A DNA stretch of 64,000 nt from Branchinecta lynchi (GCA_023053575.1 JAKZAP010000022.1:17732489-17796488); one strand, 5' to 3'; counted from the stretch's first letter, positions 1 through 11,195 are shown. Numbers and translations: made by a program. The notes: generated by a model from the sequence alone, not told the origin.

Positions 1-208
1 GAACATCAGAGACGGTAGCTCTTTCCCCTTCCCAAGTTTCATTCACACCCGGTCACCCTTTCTAGTTCAGCTCTTCCAAGCGGACTAATTTCTTTTATTC
101 CTGTCTAAGGGTTCGGTAGCACTTGTCTCGGGTCCTTCATACGCCCATATGTGCCATACATTGAAGATGACATAGTTAATACTGGGTTTTCCGCCTGTTT
201 TCTTCCCC

Positions 209-528
209 GATGAAAAATTTATCTCAAAATAGTAGTATGAAATTGTACGAAAAAGTAGCACGTAGTACTAACTGATGCTACTATATGCTTCTACTTCAAG
301 GCTACCGTGTTACTGCATTCTACTACATGCTACTATTAGCAAGACGTGATGCTACTATTAGCAAGACTTGATGCTACTATGGCAAGACAGGACGCTACTA
401 GATACTACTGCTTAAGATTGGACGAGTGGGAGGCACATTATGATATTATTCTTTACTATTACATAGTATTACATGCAACTTTCTCCTACAACTATCAAAC
501 AACTACGCAGGCTAAAAAAATTTCATCG
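209..528. mobile_element. MITE-like element, copy 1 (pair with 63431-63726)
   Basis: A non-coding block rich in CTACTA/TAGTA trinucleotides begins with cgatgaaaaattt and ends with the inverted form aaatttcatcg. A diverged copy sits in the last intron at 63431-63726, with the same internal order (tatctcaaaatagta, then gtactaac, then gcaagac). The copy fixes the edges. The 76-residue open frame inside is not conserved and is not regarded as a gene. Confidence 0.6.
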
Positions 529-629
529 AGTCTAGGGTCTCCCGAACAAGCTAGATTTAAAGTTCGTCGACAGTAGACGTAAGAAGCTTTCGGGTTAAAA
601 AATAATTAAATAAAGATCCGGTAAACTAA

Positions 630-883
630 GAGCGTGTTCTACCCTTCTAACAATAGTTACTATCAGTTACTATTTCCGTTCCATCCTCACGAAGAGTTAC
701 TACGGTGACCGTTCCAACCTTCTCGAGATAGTAACTAATAGTAACTATTTGCTTACCACGCTCGGGAGCGTAGCGGCATGATATGCTGCTGGAAAATAGA
801 AAATCGTTCCAGCCTTGACGGCAAAAAGCCAGAATTCGTGACGTCATGGGTAGTAACTATGGTAAGTAGGGTGGAACACGCTC
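630..883. mobile_element. MITE with 3-bp target duplication, copy 1
   Basis: Terminal inverted repeats begin gagcgtgttctaccctt and end gggtggaacacgctc. The flanks read TAA on both sides, so a 3-bp target duplication is likely. A related copy with nearly the same ends and the same internal stretch (aaaatcgttccagccttgacggc) lies at 33241-33545. A 3-bp TAA duplication fits PIF/Harbinger-type elements, but there is no coding region to confirm the class. Confidence 0.7.
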
Positions 884-1002
884 TAACTATCCGGGAAAAA
901 AGATGGATGCTTCTGCTTGCCCACTGGCGGCATTCTCTGAAACGGGACGCTCGTAGCGCTATCTTGTTCGATGTATTTCTGACTCGTTCCGTTCTGTAAC
1001 AG

Positions 1003-1120
1003 GAGGCTGCTGAAACCGAATCTCCTGAGCGCCGCCCCCGCGAAGAAGAAGAAATAGGAGAAGACGAGGAGGACTCGGATCCTGACGATTTTATTGTTGA
1101 CGATGACGGGAAGCCCATTG
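1003..1120 (+). CDS. Spt6: Spt6 exon 1 of window: acidic N-terminal region
   Basis: Residues 1-39 of the partial protein. Glu/Asp-rich sequence leads into DPDDFIVDDDGKP, which matches the acidic N-terminal block of animal Spt6 just before the Iws1-binding segment. The acceptor is taacag at 997-1002 and the donor is gtaagc at 1121. The exon ends in phase 1; the leftover G joins the next exon. Earlier acidic coding sequence must lie upstream, because no start codon context is visible here. The main uncertainty is that the block is short and of low complexity. Confidence 0.82.
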
Positions 1121-3480
1121 GTAAGCACCCTCGTCGCGGGACTGGTCTCGGTGAATCGTCCTGGCCTTGTTCCCGCCCTCGGAAGATCCGTCGTGTCCTA
1201 CTCACGTGATACCGAACGTGTCCGAAAGCTTTTTAGTGCTGTAAATGCTGCATATTTATTTATTTTTGTCCGAAAGCTGTTACCTTTATTTCTTCTCCGA
1301 CACTTCTGGAATACCGAAATTTAAGTTGGGAAGAAGAAGAAGAAAGAAGAATTAGCTATATAAAGGACGCCAACAGCGGCGCTAGCAACACCTAGAATCC
1401 ATTGATGAGGAAGAAGCCTGCGTGGGCATCGGTCCCGTTAGGCGTATTTTTGGAACCTACTACTACTACTACTACTAGGACGACTCTAGACTTCGTACAT
1501 TTTTCCGCAAAGTATGCTCCGTAAAGTTTGTCGCCGCTCAGGGGGAATTCGACCTAGATAACATTACGGAAATTGTGTGTGGTAATTTGTTCTAGAAAGA
1601 AAAACGATTTTAGGAAGATACTAGGAGAATCGACGTGCTCCCCAGTTTCTTCTTGAAAATTCAGCATAAAATTTAGCATCTTTGCTGAATTTGTCGATAA
1701 ATTTTATGCTAGATTAATACTGCTTTAACTGAGCGAAAATTTAAGTCCGAAAGCAAGATGCTGCATAAAATCCTGAATAATTCAGCATTTTCGTTCGTTT
1801 CGGAGCTTTCGGACACGTTCACCAACTCGTGCAGACCAAACTCAGCTTCACCTTTTTTCTGTGAATTCTCCTGGTCCAAAAGACAAGTGACGGATTCCTC
1901 TAGTTAGGTCACGTATTAGTAGCTAAGGGATTTCCTATGAACAGCCTAGCTGGTTGCTAACGCTCTTGTGCCGGAAGTGTGTGCCTGAAGATTGGTTCGG
2001 TTTCAGGTTCTTTAATTTCTTTAATTTCGGAGCTTTCGGACACGTTCACCAACTCGTGCAGACCAAACTCAGCTTCACCTTTTTTCTGTGAATTCTCCTG
2101 GTCCAAAAGACAAGTGACGGAGCCCTCTAGTTAGGTCACGTATTAGTGGCAAAGGGATTTCCTATGAGCAGCCTAGCTGGTTGCTAACGCTCTTGTGCCG
2201 GAAGTGTGTGCCTGAAGATTGGTTCGGTTTCAGGTTCTTTAATTTCTTTAATTTCGGAGCTTTCGGACACGTTCACCAACTCGTGCAGACCAAACTCAGC
2301 TTCACCTTTTTTCTGTGAATTCTCCTGGTCCAAAAGACAAGTGACGGAGCCCTCTAGTTAGGTCACGTATTAGTGGCAAAGGGATTTCCTATGAACAGCC
2401 TATCTGGCTGCTAACGCTCTTGTGCCGGAAGTGTGTGCCTGAAGATTGGTTCGGTTTCAGGTTCTTTAATTTCTAAAATACTTCGTGACAATATATTTTG
2501 ATCACTGGGTGGCCGGCAGGGATACGAGCTCGTTAGCTCGGCCCATTTTAAACACTGACTCTATGCAGATAATATAAATGAGTCGTTCCTCTGTAAATAC
2601 GCACACAAAAGAAAGAAAGACTCGCTTGATTGTTATGATTTCCTTCAAAGTTTTGCCCTGGCATGATTGGAACAATACCTCATTTACATAATAATGTACT
2701 TTATTTCCTTAATAGCTTGTATTATACACGCTAGCACTGGATCGTCATTCACGCAAATAACACATGACAATTACATAAGTAGACATTCCATCTACGCATA
2801 CAACTTGAAAATATAATTTGACTTAACTAGAATTAAAATACTGGGTAAATTAAGGTACAAAGGATTTCAGGTAACGATCTGTCGAGTTTATGGGTGGTCT
2901 TTCTAGTCTCTGGGAAGCAGCGTCCCTCTGTCTCTGTCGCGTATTTACAGTATGTTGTTTGTTTAGTTTCAGTTTATATTCGTAAAAAATAAAAACACCA
3001 TTAACTCTTTATTTCCCCACCATAAGGCCTAACATAAGGCCTGGCAATGGGCGGGGCTTATTCTTTATCTATATAATCTTAAGGGAAACAAACCAAAGAA
3101 ATCAACAAAGAAAAAGAAGGATAGAAAAAAAAGAATGAAGACATAACAAACTGACAAGAAAAATCCACTAACGAACTATCTTCCATCAAGAAAGCGCCCT
3201 TGCCCCCCCCCACCCTTCCCCCCACCCCCCAAAAAAGGAAGGAAAAAAGAAGAAAGGATTTATGTTTTCGATAAGAAAAAGGACTTGGCCTGTGACTTGA
3301 AAGCTGAAAGGGTAGACGCAACCCTTACCTCCTCAGGTATTGAATTCCCCACCCCGGAAGTGTTTTATTATGAAAGAAGCTCTAGTTGTTTTACGGGGGG
3401 CATTCGCCAACTGTCGGGCATTCCGAGTAGAATACTCGTGGAAATCCTGATTCTGCGTTTACATTCATCTATTTATTTAG
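1121..3480 (+). other. Intron 1: fold-back arm and tandem repeats, otherwise nothing recognised
   Basis: The first half carries an inverted pair, gaacgtgtccgaaagct at 1214-1230 against its reverse complement at 1804-1820, which suggests a fold-back element that runs into the 227-bp tandem array. From about 2475 to 3478 I see no gene or recognisable element, only a poly-C/A tract around 3190-3250. Confidence 0.6.
1801..2474. repeat. Three-copy 227-bp tandem repeat
   Basis: Near-identical units start at 1801, 2028 and 2255, each with cggagctttcggacacgttc and ending in a ggttctttaatttct-type tail; the last unit is slightly short. Very low divergence between units suggests recent amplification. 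The unit start is the inverse of sequence at 1214-1230, so the array probably grew from the right arm of a fold-back element. No coding potential is seen. Confidence 0.9.
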
Positions 3481-3631
3481 CCAACAAGAGAAAAAAGCCC
3501 ATCTTCTCTGATCAAGCTCTGCAGACTGCTCAAGACACTTTCGGTGTGGATTTCGACTTCGACGATTTCATTGGGGAAGAGGAAGGTGATGAGGAGTCAG
3601 ATGGTGATTATGATGAAGAAGAAGGGGGGAG
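3481..3631 (+). CDS. Spt6: Spt6 exon 2: Iws1/Spn1-binding segment
   Basis: Residues 40-89. The key string is LQTAQDTFGVDFDFDDF, equivalent to the human stretch with FGVDFDYDEF. In yeast and human Spt6 this region binds Iws1/Spn1. A strongly acidic Glu/Asp run follows. The acceptor is atttatttag at 3471-3480 and the donor gtaagt at 3632. The exon enters in phase 1 and leaves in phase 2. The upstream open frame from 3285 is intronic read-through and is not part of the exon. Confidence 0.9.
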
Positions 3632-3841
3632 GTAAGTCAGCTTCCCACTCGCGGTTGGCGAAACTAGACATCTTAACCACATCAATCGGCAAAACTGCTA
3701 TTGATTACGGTATTCAACTCAAATATTTTATTGACCTCCAAGATCGGAGAGTATAAAATGAAATAAATACAAACAAATTGGCCCAACATGTAATACTACC
3801 AAAAAACAATCTGGCCAAAGAATACTAAATATACATTGCAT

Positions 3842-4908
3842 CACATAATTCATTTGCCAATGCTTGTCAGAAAATCAGAACACTTATATCGGACATTTCA
3901 CGAAAAGGAATGAAATGGGCTCTTGTTGGGGATGTCAACGCTGATCTTCTAACTTCTTCTACACGGACTGTCTTGTTTTTCGATTCTTTACCTGTAACTC
4001 ACAGTCTCATTGAGAAGTCTCTACCCTTTTCATACATACATAATCGTGGCGCTAATGTTTCCAACCTTGATCATTTGATTGTTTCTGAACCATGTCTCAT
4101 TGACGGTATTGTTGAGGTTGATGAGGAGAAGATTGAGGACGACCATCTGCCTCTGTCTTTGTCTTTCTGTTTGGTTGTCCCAGTTTTTGGAATCAGTTGT
4201 CCAAATCCCAAGAAGGCCTGGATCCAAAAGCGTAACTGGAATCGTATAGATACTGTGCTCTACATTTCTACGTTAACTAATCTTCTCTCGCTTTTAAAAG
4301 TTCCTTTTCACCTTCTTCAGACTGGTATAGCAGCTACTACTTCATCCGTCGATATTAATTGCTATTATAGTGAGCTTGTCCATTGCTTGAAAGTGGCAGC
4401 CGATATTGCTGTACCGACTGAGAAAATTCGAGTTGGAACAAGGAAGCCTATTTGGAAAGTCAGTCCTGAAGTTAAAAAGGCGAAGAATACGGCAAAATTT
4501 TGGCTACAAATTTGGATTGCTTGTGGACGCCCAGGGAATGGTACTGTTTTTAATCTGAAAGCTAAAACGAAGCGTGAAAACAAATCTTCACTTAAAAATG
4601 CTCGTTTGAATGGCTTAGATGCTCCCACTGACAAAAAAGCGTGGCAAAAGGTCCTTCGGACAGATAAAGGTTCAGCTGTACCTCCTTCCGCACTAACTAC
4701 GGCTGACTGGACCAGCCACTACAGTGGGCTATTCAGTGGTTGCAAAAAACAAATTCAGCAGCACTATGAAAATTTACTTCTTAATTACCTACCAAGGAAG
4801 ATATTTCAACCCTCTGTTCTTCCCGTGACCTGTTCTTCCATCGAAATTGCTTTCCGAAAATTAAGAAGAACTGGTTCCACAGATTCTGATGGCCTTAGTG
4901 CCGATTTT
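3842..4908 (+). mobile_element. LINE A, 5' portion: endonuclease and start of RT (truncated)
   Basis: One open frame, recognisable from about 3842, gives the C-terminal part of an apurinic-type endonuclease: LVGDVNADLL (the GDxN motif), SNLDHLIVS and DDHLPLSLSF. A linker and the beginning of the reverse transcriptase follow. It is the same family as antisense LINE C (56605-60650), which is collinear over the whole length. The 5' end is truncated inside the endonuclease. The frame stops at the exact insertion point of H1, and the element resumes at 8425. It is probably transcribed with the Spt6 intron but is not a host gene. Confidence 0.88.
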
Positions 4909-5139
4909 TATGGCACTTGCCCTTCGGCCAAGTGCCATATAGCGATTGTAATTTCTGTCCGTCAGTCGGTCTGTCGGTCCCGGTTTTGCTAGTTCGGGCA
5001 CTTCCAGATAAGCTAGGACGATGAAACTTGGCAGGCATATCAGGGACCGGACCAGATCAACTTACAATTAATCATTTCTTCAATCCGACTTTCCCCGGAT
5101 CCGGGAGTCCGGAAACTATAAAGCAAAAGTGGAGCGAAA

Positions 5140-5250
5140 AGTAGTAAAAAAAAGCGCTGCCCGAGAGCGGGAGCGAACCAGGAACCTCTGAGTTGTGAAG
5201 CGAACGCTCTACCAACTGGGCCACGAGCCCATGTGTGAGAGACCGAATGC
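5140..5250 (-). repeat. tRNA-derived SINE-like head inside H1
   Basis: On the - strand the sequence reads like a tRNA 5' half and T arm: an A-box-like tggcccagttggtagagc and a B-box-like ggttcgctcc at the usual spacing. The acceptor stem does not pair properly, so this is not a functional tRNA. Its translation contains the AQLVERSL string commonly produced by tRNA-like SINE heads. The body and tail of the SINE are not clear, so the edges are approximate. Confidence 0.6.
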
Positions 5251-7136
5251 GGGAAGATGCACACAAATTACATTGTTAGGATAATGGAACTTGTCAGGAA
5301 TATTGGATGTATTAGGGAGCGAATGCTGGAGTATATATTGTTAAAAGATTGACGACCTGATTAACCTGGACATAGTCAAGAAACATAAATAATAGTTTGG
5401 GCACTTCCACGCAAGCTAGGACGATGAAACTTCGCAGGCATATCAGGGACCCGACCAGACTAAGTTGGAAATAGTCACTTGCCCGATCCGACCATCGTGG
5501 GGGAGGGGGTGGAATCCGGAAAGTAGGGACATTCATCACTTTCGAACGGGTGATCGGATCTTAATGAAACTTGATATCTGGAAAGATCCCGTGTCTCAGA
5601 TGTCTCATTTCAAGTCCGGACCGGATCCGATGAATCTTGGGGGTGGGTCTTGAGGGGAGTGGAGGGATGGGGAATCCGGAAAAATTAGGAAAAATTATAT
5701 ATTTTCAGCTTACGAACGGGTCGTCGGATCTTAACGAAACTTGATACATGGAAGGACCTCATGTCTCAGACGCCGGTGACATTGGGGGGAGTTGGAAGGG
5801 GAAACCGGAAATCTTGAAAAACGCTTAGATTGGAGAGATCCGGATGAAACTTGGTAGAAAGAACAAGCACAAGTCCTAGATACCTGACTGACATAACCGG
5901 AACGGATCCGCTCACTTGGGGGAGTTGGGGGGGTAGTCCTAATTTCTAGTGATCCCGCGAGTTCGATGCTTCCTGATGTGCTAGGACCATGAAAATTGGC
6001 AAGCATGCCAAGGATCCGACCAGATTAAATAGGAAATAGTCACTTCCCCGATCCGACCATCTGGGGGGGGGGGGGGTGGAGGGACGGGGAAGCCAAAATT
6101 GAGGAATTTTTAACTTGCGAACGGTTGGTCGGATCTTGATGAAAGTTGATATTTAGGATGACCTCGTGTCTCAGACGTCCCACTTTAAATCCGGACCGGA
6201 TCCGATGACACTGGGGGGGGGGAGCTGGTGGAGGGAACCGGAAATCTTGACAAACGCTTAGAGTGGAGGGATCGGGATGAAACTTGGTGGAAAGAAAAAG
6301 CACAAGTCCTAGATACGTCATTGACATAACTGGACCGGATCCGGGCACTGTGGGGGAGTTAGGGGGGGGGGGGCGGACTTCTAGTGATCCCGCGAGTCCG
6401 GCGTACTTCTTGATGTGCTAGGACGATGGAACTTTGCAGGTATGTAAGGGATCCGATCAGATTGACTTGAGAATAGTCGTTTCTCCGATCCGACCATCGT
6501 GGGGGGAGTGGATGGATGGGGAGTCCGGAATCTAGTGGCATGCATAACTTTTGAACGGGTGATCGGATTTAAATGAAACTTGTCAGTTTGAAAGAGCTAT
6601 CGCCTCAGGGTGTCAAGTCTGGATCGGGTCCGATGCCTGCGGGGGATGGGGGGGGGAAACTAAGAAAACGCTTAAAGCAAAGGGATTGGGACGGAACTTA
6701 ATTGGGAGAACATGCATTAGGCCTATATACGAAACTGACGGGAATAGATGGTTTCGGGGCTCTGGGGGGAGGGGGCCTATAATTTCGGTAGTCGTGAGTT
6801 AGAATAGTTCCAGATGTACTAAGAGAACGAAACTTTGCAGGCAGCATCTTGGGGGGAGCGAGGGAAGGGAAATATGGAAACTGCTGCAAATTGCGAACGA
6901 GTGGTCTGATTCGAGTGAAACTTAATGGGTGATACGAATCTATGAACTCGACATGTAAGACATGCGTTCGAACTGTATGCAACCATGGTTGGGGGAGTTG
7001 GGGTTGGAAAATTCTTACATGCACAAAAACCAAACGGTTGGACCGAATGAGATGCAAGTTCGACAGTGCCAAGCTTTTGCGGCCTAGATTTGTTATTTGG
7101 TTTTAGGGACGGATTCAGTCAAGGTAGGGGGGGGGG

Positions 7137-7931
7137 CAGGGTTCCATTTTCGCCGGCTAAAATTGATTTTTACCATACCTGCGGTTTTAATCGGCTTTTA
7201 TTAATAAAAACCGATTTTTGCCGGCTAAAACTGGCTAAAATCAAACCGCACTGATCTTTTTACGTATCAATCTTTACTGTTGTTTGTTCATTGTTTTCCG
7301 ACTATTTTTCAACCAGGGTTGATTCCCGGACTAATTAGCTCGCCTACTCCAATCCAGAAAACCGGTTTGGGGTTGACACGAGTGAGTCATCAGGTCACGT
7401 TGCTTCCTGCGATTTATTTATACCGGGAGTTCGTACCGTATTATATTAAAGCGAGGAGGCTATTAGAAACTGCGGAGGCGATTTGTTGTACATGTTGATA
7501 CGATACGCGGATAGTAAATAGGCTACTTCAAGAATTGAGCTTGTAATTTTATGGCTTGTCCTTCTTGTTTTCTTGATAGTATTTTACACGCCAGCTCTGT
7601 AGGGATTCTCAGCAGAAACTTGTGCATATAAATGAAGGAACCTAGCTTCAGCGCCATTTATAATAGCAGATATTCAGCCTACACCTATTCAGTCTTGACA
7701 TTATTCTGCATCCTTCCGTCCTCTCTAGGCTAACATGAACTACAATCTTTAATACATGAAAGAATTATGACAGTCTTAGAATAGCGGAGTGCTATTAAAA
7801 TCACATAGTAGCAGTTTTGATTTTAGCCAGTTACTTGATTTTATCCGTGCCACTTGATTTTAACCGTATCGGCAGAAATCACCTATTAGCCGATATTAAC
7901 CGGCTGGTATTTTAGCCACCCGGGAACCCTG
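7137..7931. mobile_element. hAT-like non-autonomous element nested in H1
   Basis: The ends are cagggttcc and the inverted ggaaccctg, with longer imperfect inverted repeats containing gccggctaaaat. It interrupts a G-run that is continuous in the related copy near 45850, so an 8-bp all-G target duplication is possible but cannot be proven. CAGGG-type ends fit the hAT superfamily. There is no transposase frame. Confidence 0.6.
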
Positions 7932-8424
7932 GGGGGGGGGGGGGTACTGAAAATTTGCAGATAAGCTATGCTCCGATTTCAATAAAACGTGATGGAGGGG
8001 AAGAGGGGATTCAGAGGTCCAACGGGGTGTGGGGGGGATACCGGAATTTTCCAGAAATGATCAGATTTCAGTGAAACTTGATAGATGGTATAAAAGCAGA
8101 TACTTTTTAGATGATCCATTTTTGAGTCCGAACCAGGTTCGACCACGGTAGGGGAAGATGGAGGGAGTACGGAAATGGTGTAACACGTCTGGGGGTCGAA
8201 CGAGTGTATTTATTGGGCTGAAACTTGGAAGATTGAACAGTCGTGCGCATATGCCGCACATCATACGAGATTATGCCGGAACTGCTCAGAAGTGAGTGAA
8301 ACTAAATATCCTGTTTCTCTTTCCGAACCGCATTTTTGGATGGCGGGTGTATTTCGAGACGTCCTCATCTACTTTTGTGTACCACCTACTCTTAACAAGT
8401 GCCATATGAGCTCGTAGCTCTTGT

Positions 8425-9798
8425 TTCAAAACTGAGTGTCCATTTTTAACACAACACCTCCAACTTCTGTTTCAAATTTGTTTATGCCAGGGTTTGGTTC
8501 CGAATAGTTTCCTCTCGGGTACTGTAACATCGGTGAGTAAGCGAGGGAAAGACACAGACCTTTGCAAAAGCTATCGACCAATTACAGTTTCTTGTACCAT
8601 AAGCAAAATCCTGGAATACGTCCTTCTTCCAGAATTAATTGAAAAATCTCGTTTTGGTTCAATGCAACTTGGATTCCGTTCGAGCGCCAGTTCTGCGCAC
8701 GCTCATCACATATTAACAAAAATGATGAAGCAGGCTACCCGCGAGAAGTCTGCTATTCATATATGTTCTATAGATATAGCTGGTGCTTTTGACAATATAA
8801 GGCATTCTCAGGCCCTCTTCTCTCTCATTACTTCTGGCGTGAATCTGTCTGTTGTCAGTCTGTTAAAATTTTGGTATGGTCATTCCTCAGTAAGGTTTAA
8901 ATGGCAAGGTAGCTTGTCAGAGATTATTCCTGTCCGAACTGGTGTTCGCCAAGGGGGAGTCTTATCTCCCTACATTTTCAAATCGGCCATATCTTCTTGT
9001 CTCAGTTCTTTACACCCTGCTTACTTTTATAAAGACCATGCCTTCAGCTACATAGCTTACGCGGACGACTTGCTCTTAGTAAGCCGTACCCGATCCACAC
9101 TCACCAAAAATGGCTGTAAGCTGTCGTCGGAACTTCTCAAAATCGGTCTTGAAGTTAACCTCTCAAAATGTGAGTACCTGCATTTCAACCCTTCATCAAA
9201 TCGTTTGAATGCTAATTCTTCTATCTCTCTTGGATCGTTCGTCGTCAGATCAACAGAATCTCTACGATGGCTTGGCATAACATTCAAATCCTCGTTGTCA
9301 AAATTTTGCTCTTCGGTTGCTCAAGAAGTTTCTAGATCAATCCGTACCGCCTATGGGCGAATCGTCCCCAACCGGGGGCGCTATAATCGTAAAGCTTTGG
9401 GAAAATTGTACAGCACCTTCTGCGCTCCTTCTATACTATTTCGTTCTGGTGTCACTGATGTTCTGCGAAAGAAGGAGATAAAAAAGATGAGATCATGTTA
9501 TTTTAAATATGCAAAGCACCTGCTCCACTTGTCGAAATTATGCCATAACCATACTTTGACGGAGAAGTTCAAAATTCAAGATGCAAGTGTTACCCTTTTG
9601 GATGTTTCTTCGTCGCTATAAAAAATCATCGACAACAGAACCCAACGAGCGCACGACCTTCTACACTGCTTCCTGGCCGACGATTGAAATTAAGTGTCTT
9701 TTTGTGTATGTTAATGTGTTTTATTTATTTTCTTCATTTACTCCGCTTTCTGAAAACGGCGGGTTATAAATAAATTACTTACTTACTTACTTACTTAC
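8425..9798 (+). mobile_element. LINE A, 3' portion: reverse transcriptase and 3' tail
   Basis: This portion continues LINE A in the same frame. RT motifs run in order: SYRPITVSC, QLGFRSS, ICSIDIAGAFDN, GVRQGGVLSPYIF, SYIAYADDLLLVSRT and WLGITF. The catalytic YADD is intact. The frame ends at 9621, about 25 residues short of LINE C, probably through a small lesion near the C-terminus. The 3' UTR ends with actccgc...gcgggttataaataaa and a (TTAC)n tail at 9776-9798. No RNase H domain is seen. Confidence 0.9.
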
Positions 9799-10717
9799 AA
9801 GAAAATAAAATTATACACACGCGTTAAACTATATTAATTCTTTAACTGCTAAATATAGGTTATGATTAAGAGGAAGACATTTTCGACAGAATTTTTTTTT
9901 GCTTTTTTCGTACAATTTAAACTGGACCTTTCAAATGGTACAAATTTGTAGCAGATGAAGTAGAATGGAATTTTGAAAGTCGACACAAAAATTTACCAAA
10001 ATTAAAAAAAAGTAGCTTAATATGCGCAATATTAGAATTAGAAAAATAAGGAAGCCAACTAGAAAATAAAAGGACTCGAGGTAGAGCAACCGGGAGCGCC
10101 TATTGAAGACGCGCGCAGACGATCTCCTAGTTAAATAATCTCGAACAGAAATAACACTGCCGAAGCTTGCTGAAACTCTCGACCGAACAGACTTAATCAT
10201 ATGAGCTTGGCAAAGCGAAACAGATGGCCCATACGGAATTCCCAAATAAAGAAAAGATTCAAGTGGCTTAATGTGGATTCAAGTGGCTTACATCATACAT
10301 CTTAATACTACAAATATTATTAATTTGTTGTTTGTCGTTCTTCGCTTTTTTTTTCCAACAGCTTGATTTCTCGGTAATGTGCGCAGATGGTGATCGGATA
10401 TAGTAGCCTATAGGTGGTGCTATGCGCGCCCTACTTGGTGAGGTGTGAAAAATTACAAAATCAGAACATATGGACTTCCATTCTGTTGTCGTAAATTCTC
10501 GTGTTGTCCTTAAATTTTAGTGTTGCTGTGTGATAGTTGTTCGTTTGTTTTTTCTTTACAATGCCTTAGGCTAGAATTGTATTAATAATTTTTACAAACC
10601 CATCAGAATTAGTGAAGCGTCGTTTTTTACGCCACTGTCATGTCTGATGCTTTTGAGAAACACCAGGTTTATTTATATTTGCCATTAAAATTGTACCTTA
10701 CTTTACCATCAGTGAAG
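9799..10717. other. Unassigned intron sequence
   Basis: AT-rich sequence with no splice-flanked coding block related to Spt6, no RNA gene and no element edge that I can recognise. Short open frames on the - strand have no family resemblance. Confidence 0.5.
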
Positions 10718-10719
10718 TA

Positions 10720-11195
10720 CAGTAGAGGTATGCTTATGTGAACGCTTGCTAACAGTGAAGGATCGCCGAAGACAAAACTAAAACCCAAACCAGGCATTTT
10801 TTCCTATAAATACTAGTAATAGTCACTAACACTTTTGTCACTTTTTGAATATTTTGCTAATTCACCATTCACCTATGAAAGTGACTCAGCTGACTCCGCT
10901 GTTTTGTTTTTATAATTTGAGTTTGCCGGGAGGAACGCACCTTCAATGGAGAAGATGGCGGTCCGAACCGTCAGATGCCTTCAAAAGAGGAAGGACCTTT
11001 TTAATAAATTCAAAATCAAAGAAATTTAATTGAATTTCTGCTTCAAGTTTGTACCAGGATAACCCTGATATAGTTGGCTGTTAGCTGATATCAAGTTTGT
11101 TATTTTTCTTTTCCATTATACTTTTTTATATGGAAGTAAGAAAGCCAAGGTAGTGGAACAGCTAAAAAAGTGTTCAAATAAGCATACCTCTACTG
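10720..11195. mobile_element. Tc1/mariner-like MITE with TA duplication
   Basis: Inverted termini of about 30 bp start CAGTAGAGGTATGCTTAT and are flanked by TA at 10718-10719 and 11196-11197. CAGT-type ends and a TA target duplication are typical of Tc1/mariner-derived MITEs. The 476-bp interior has no transposase. Confidence 0.8.

Larger units (their letters stand above)
4909..8424 (+). mobile_element. H1: complete HINE/Helentron-like element (3516 bp)
   Basis: The element begins TATGGCACTTG, whose complement CAAGTGCCATA closes a terminal hairpin at 4930-4940. The same CAAGTGCCATA recurs subterminally at 8396-8406, followed by the small hairpin GAGCT-CGT-AGCTC (8408-8420) and the end TTGT. 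It interrupts the LINE A frame between T residues. Removing exactly 3516 bp restores the frame, with no target duplication. The interior has no convincing gene; it is built of diverged modules with TGAAACTTG-like motifs and G-runs. A SINE head and a hAT-like element are nested inside. Assignment to the rolling-circle Helentron/HINE class is inference from termini and target. Confidence 0.75.

Noticed and set aside
753..1205. 150-residue open frame on the - strand across exon 1
   Set aside because: It is the antisense of Spt6 exon 1 and a MITE, with no family resemblance.
3285..3480. Upstream extension of the exon 2 open frame
   Set aside because: A good acceptor at 3479-3480 and homology starting only after it show that this part is intron.
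5150..5235. Functional tRNA gene on the - strand
   Set aside because: The promoter boxes look right but the acceptor stem does not pair. Better explained as a SINE head.
5731..6541. Proline-rich open frames on the - strand in H elements (also near 12759-13364, 43705-44435, 53107-53741, 61568-62206)
   Set aside because: They are produced by complementing G-runs, shift frame between copies, and follow the module repeats. No copy keeps a common frame or start.
4909..8424. Canonical Helitron (TC...CTRR ends, A|T target)
   Set aside because: The element does not start TC or end CTRR and inserts between T residues. Only the Helentron/HINE variant fits.
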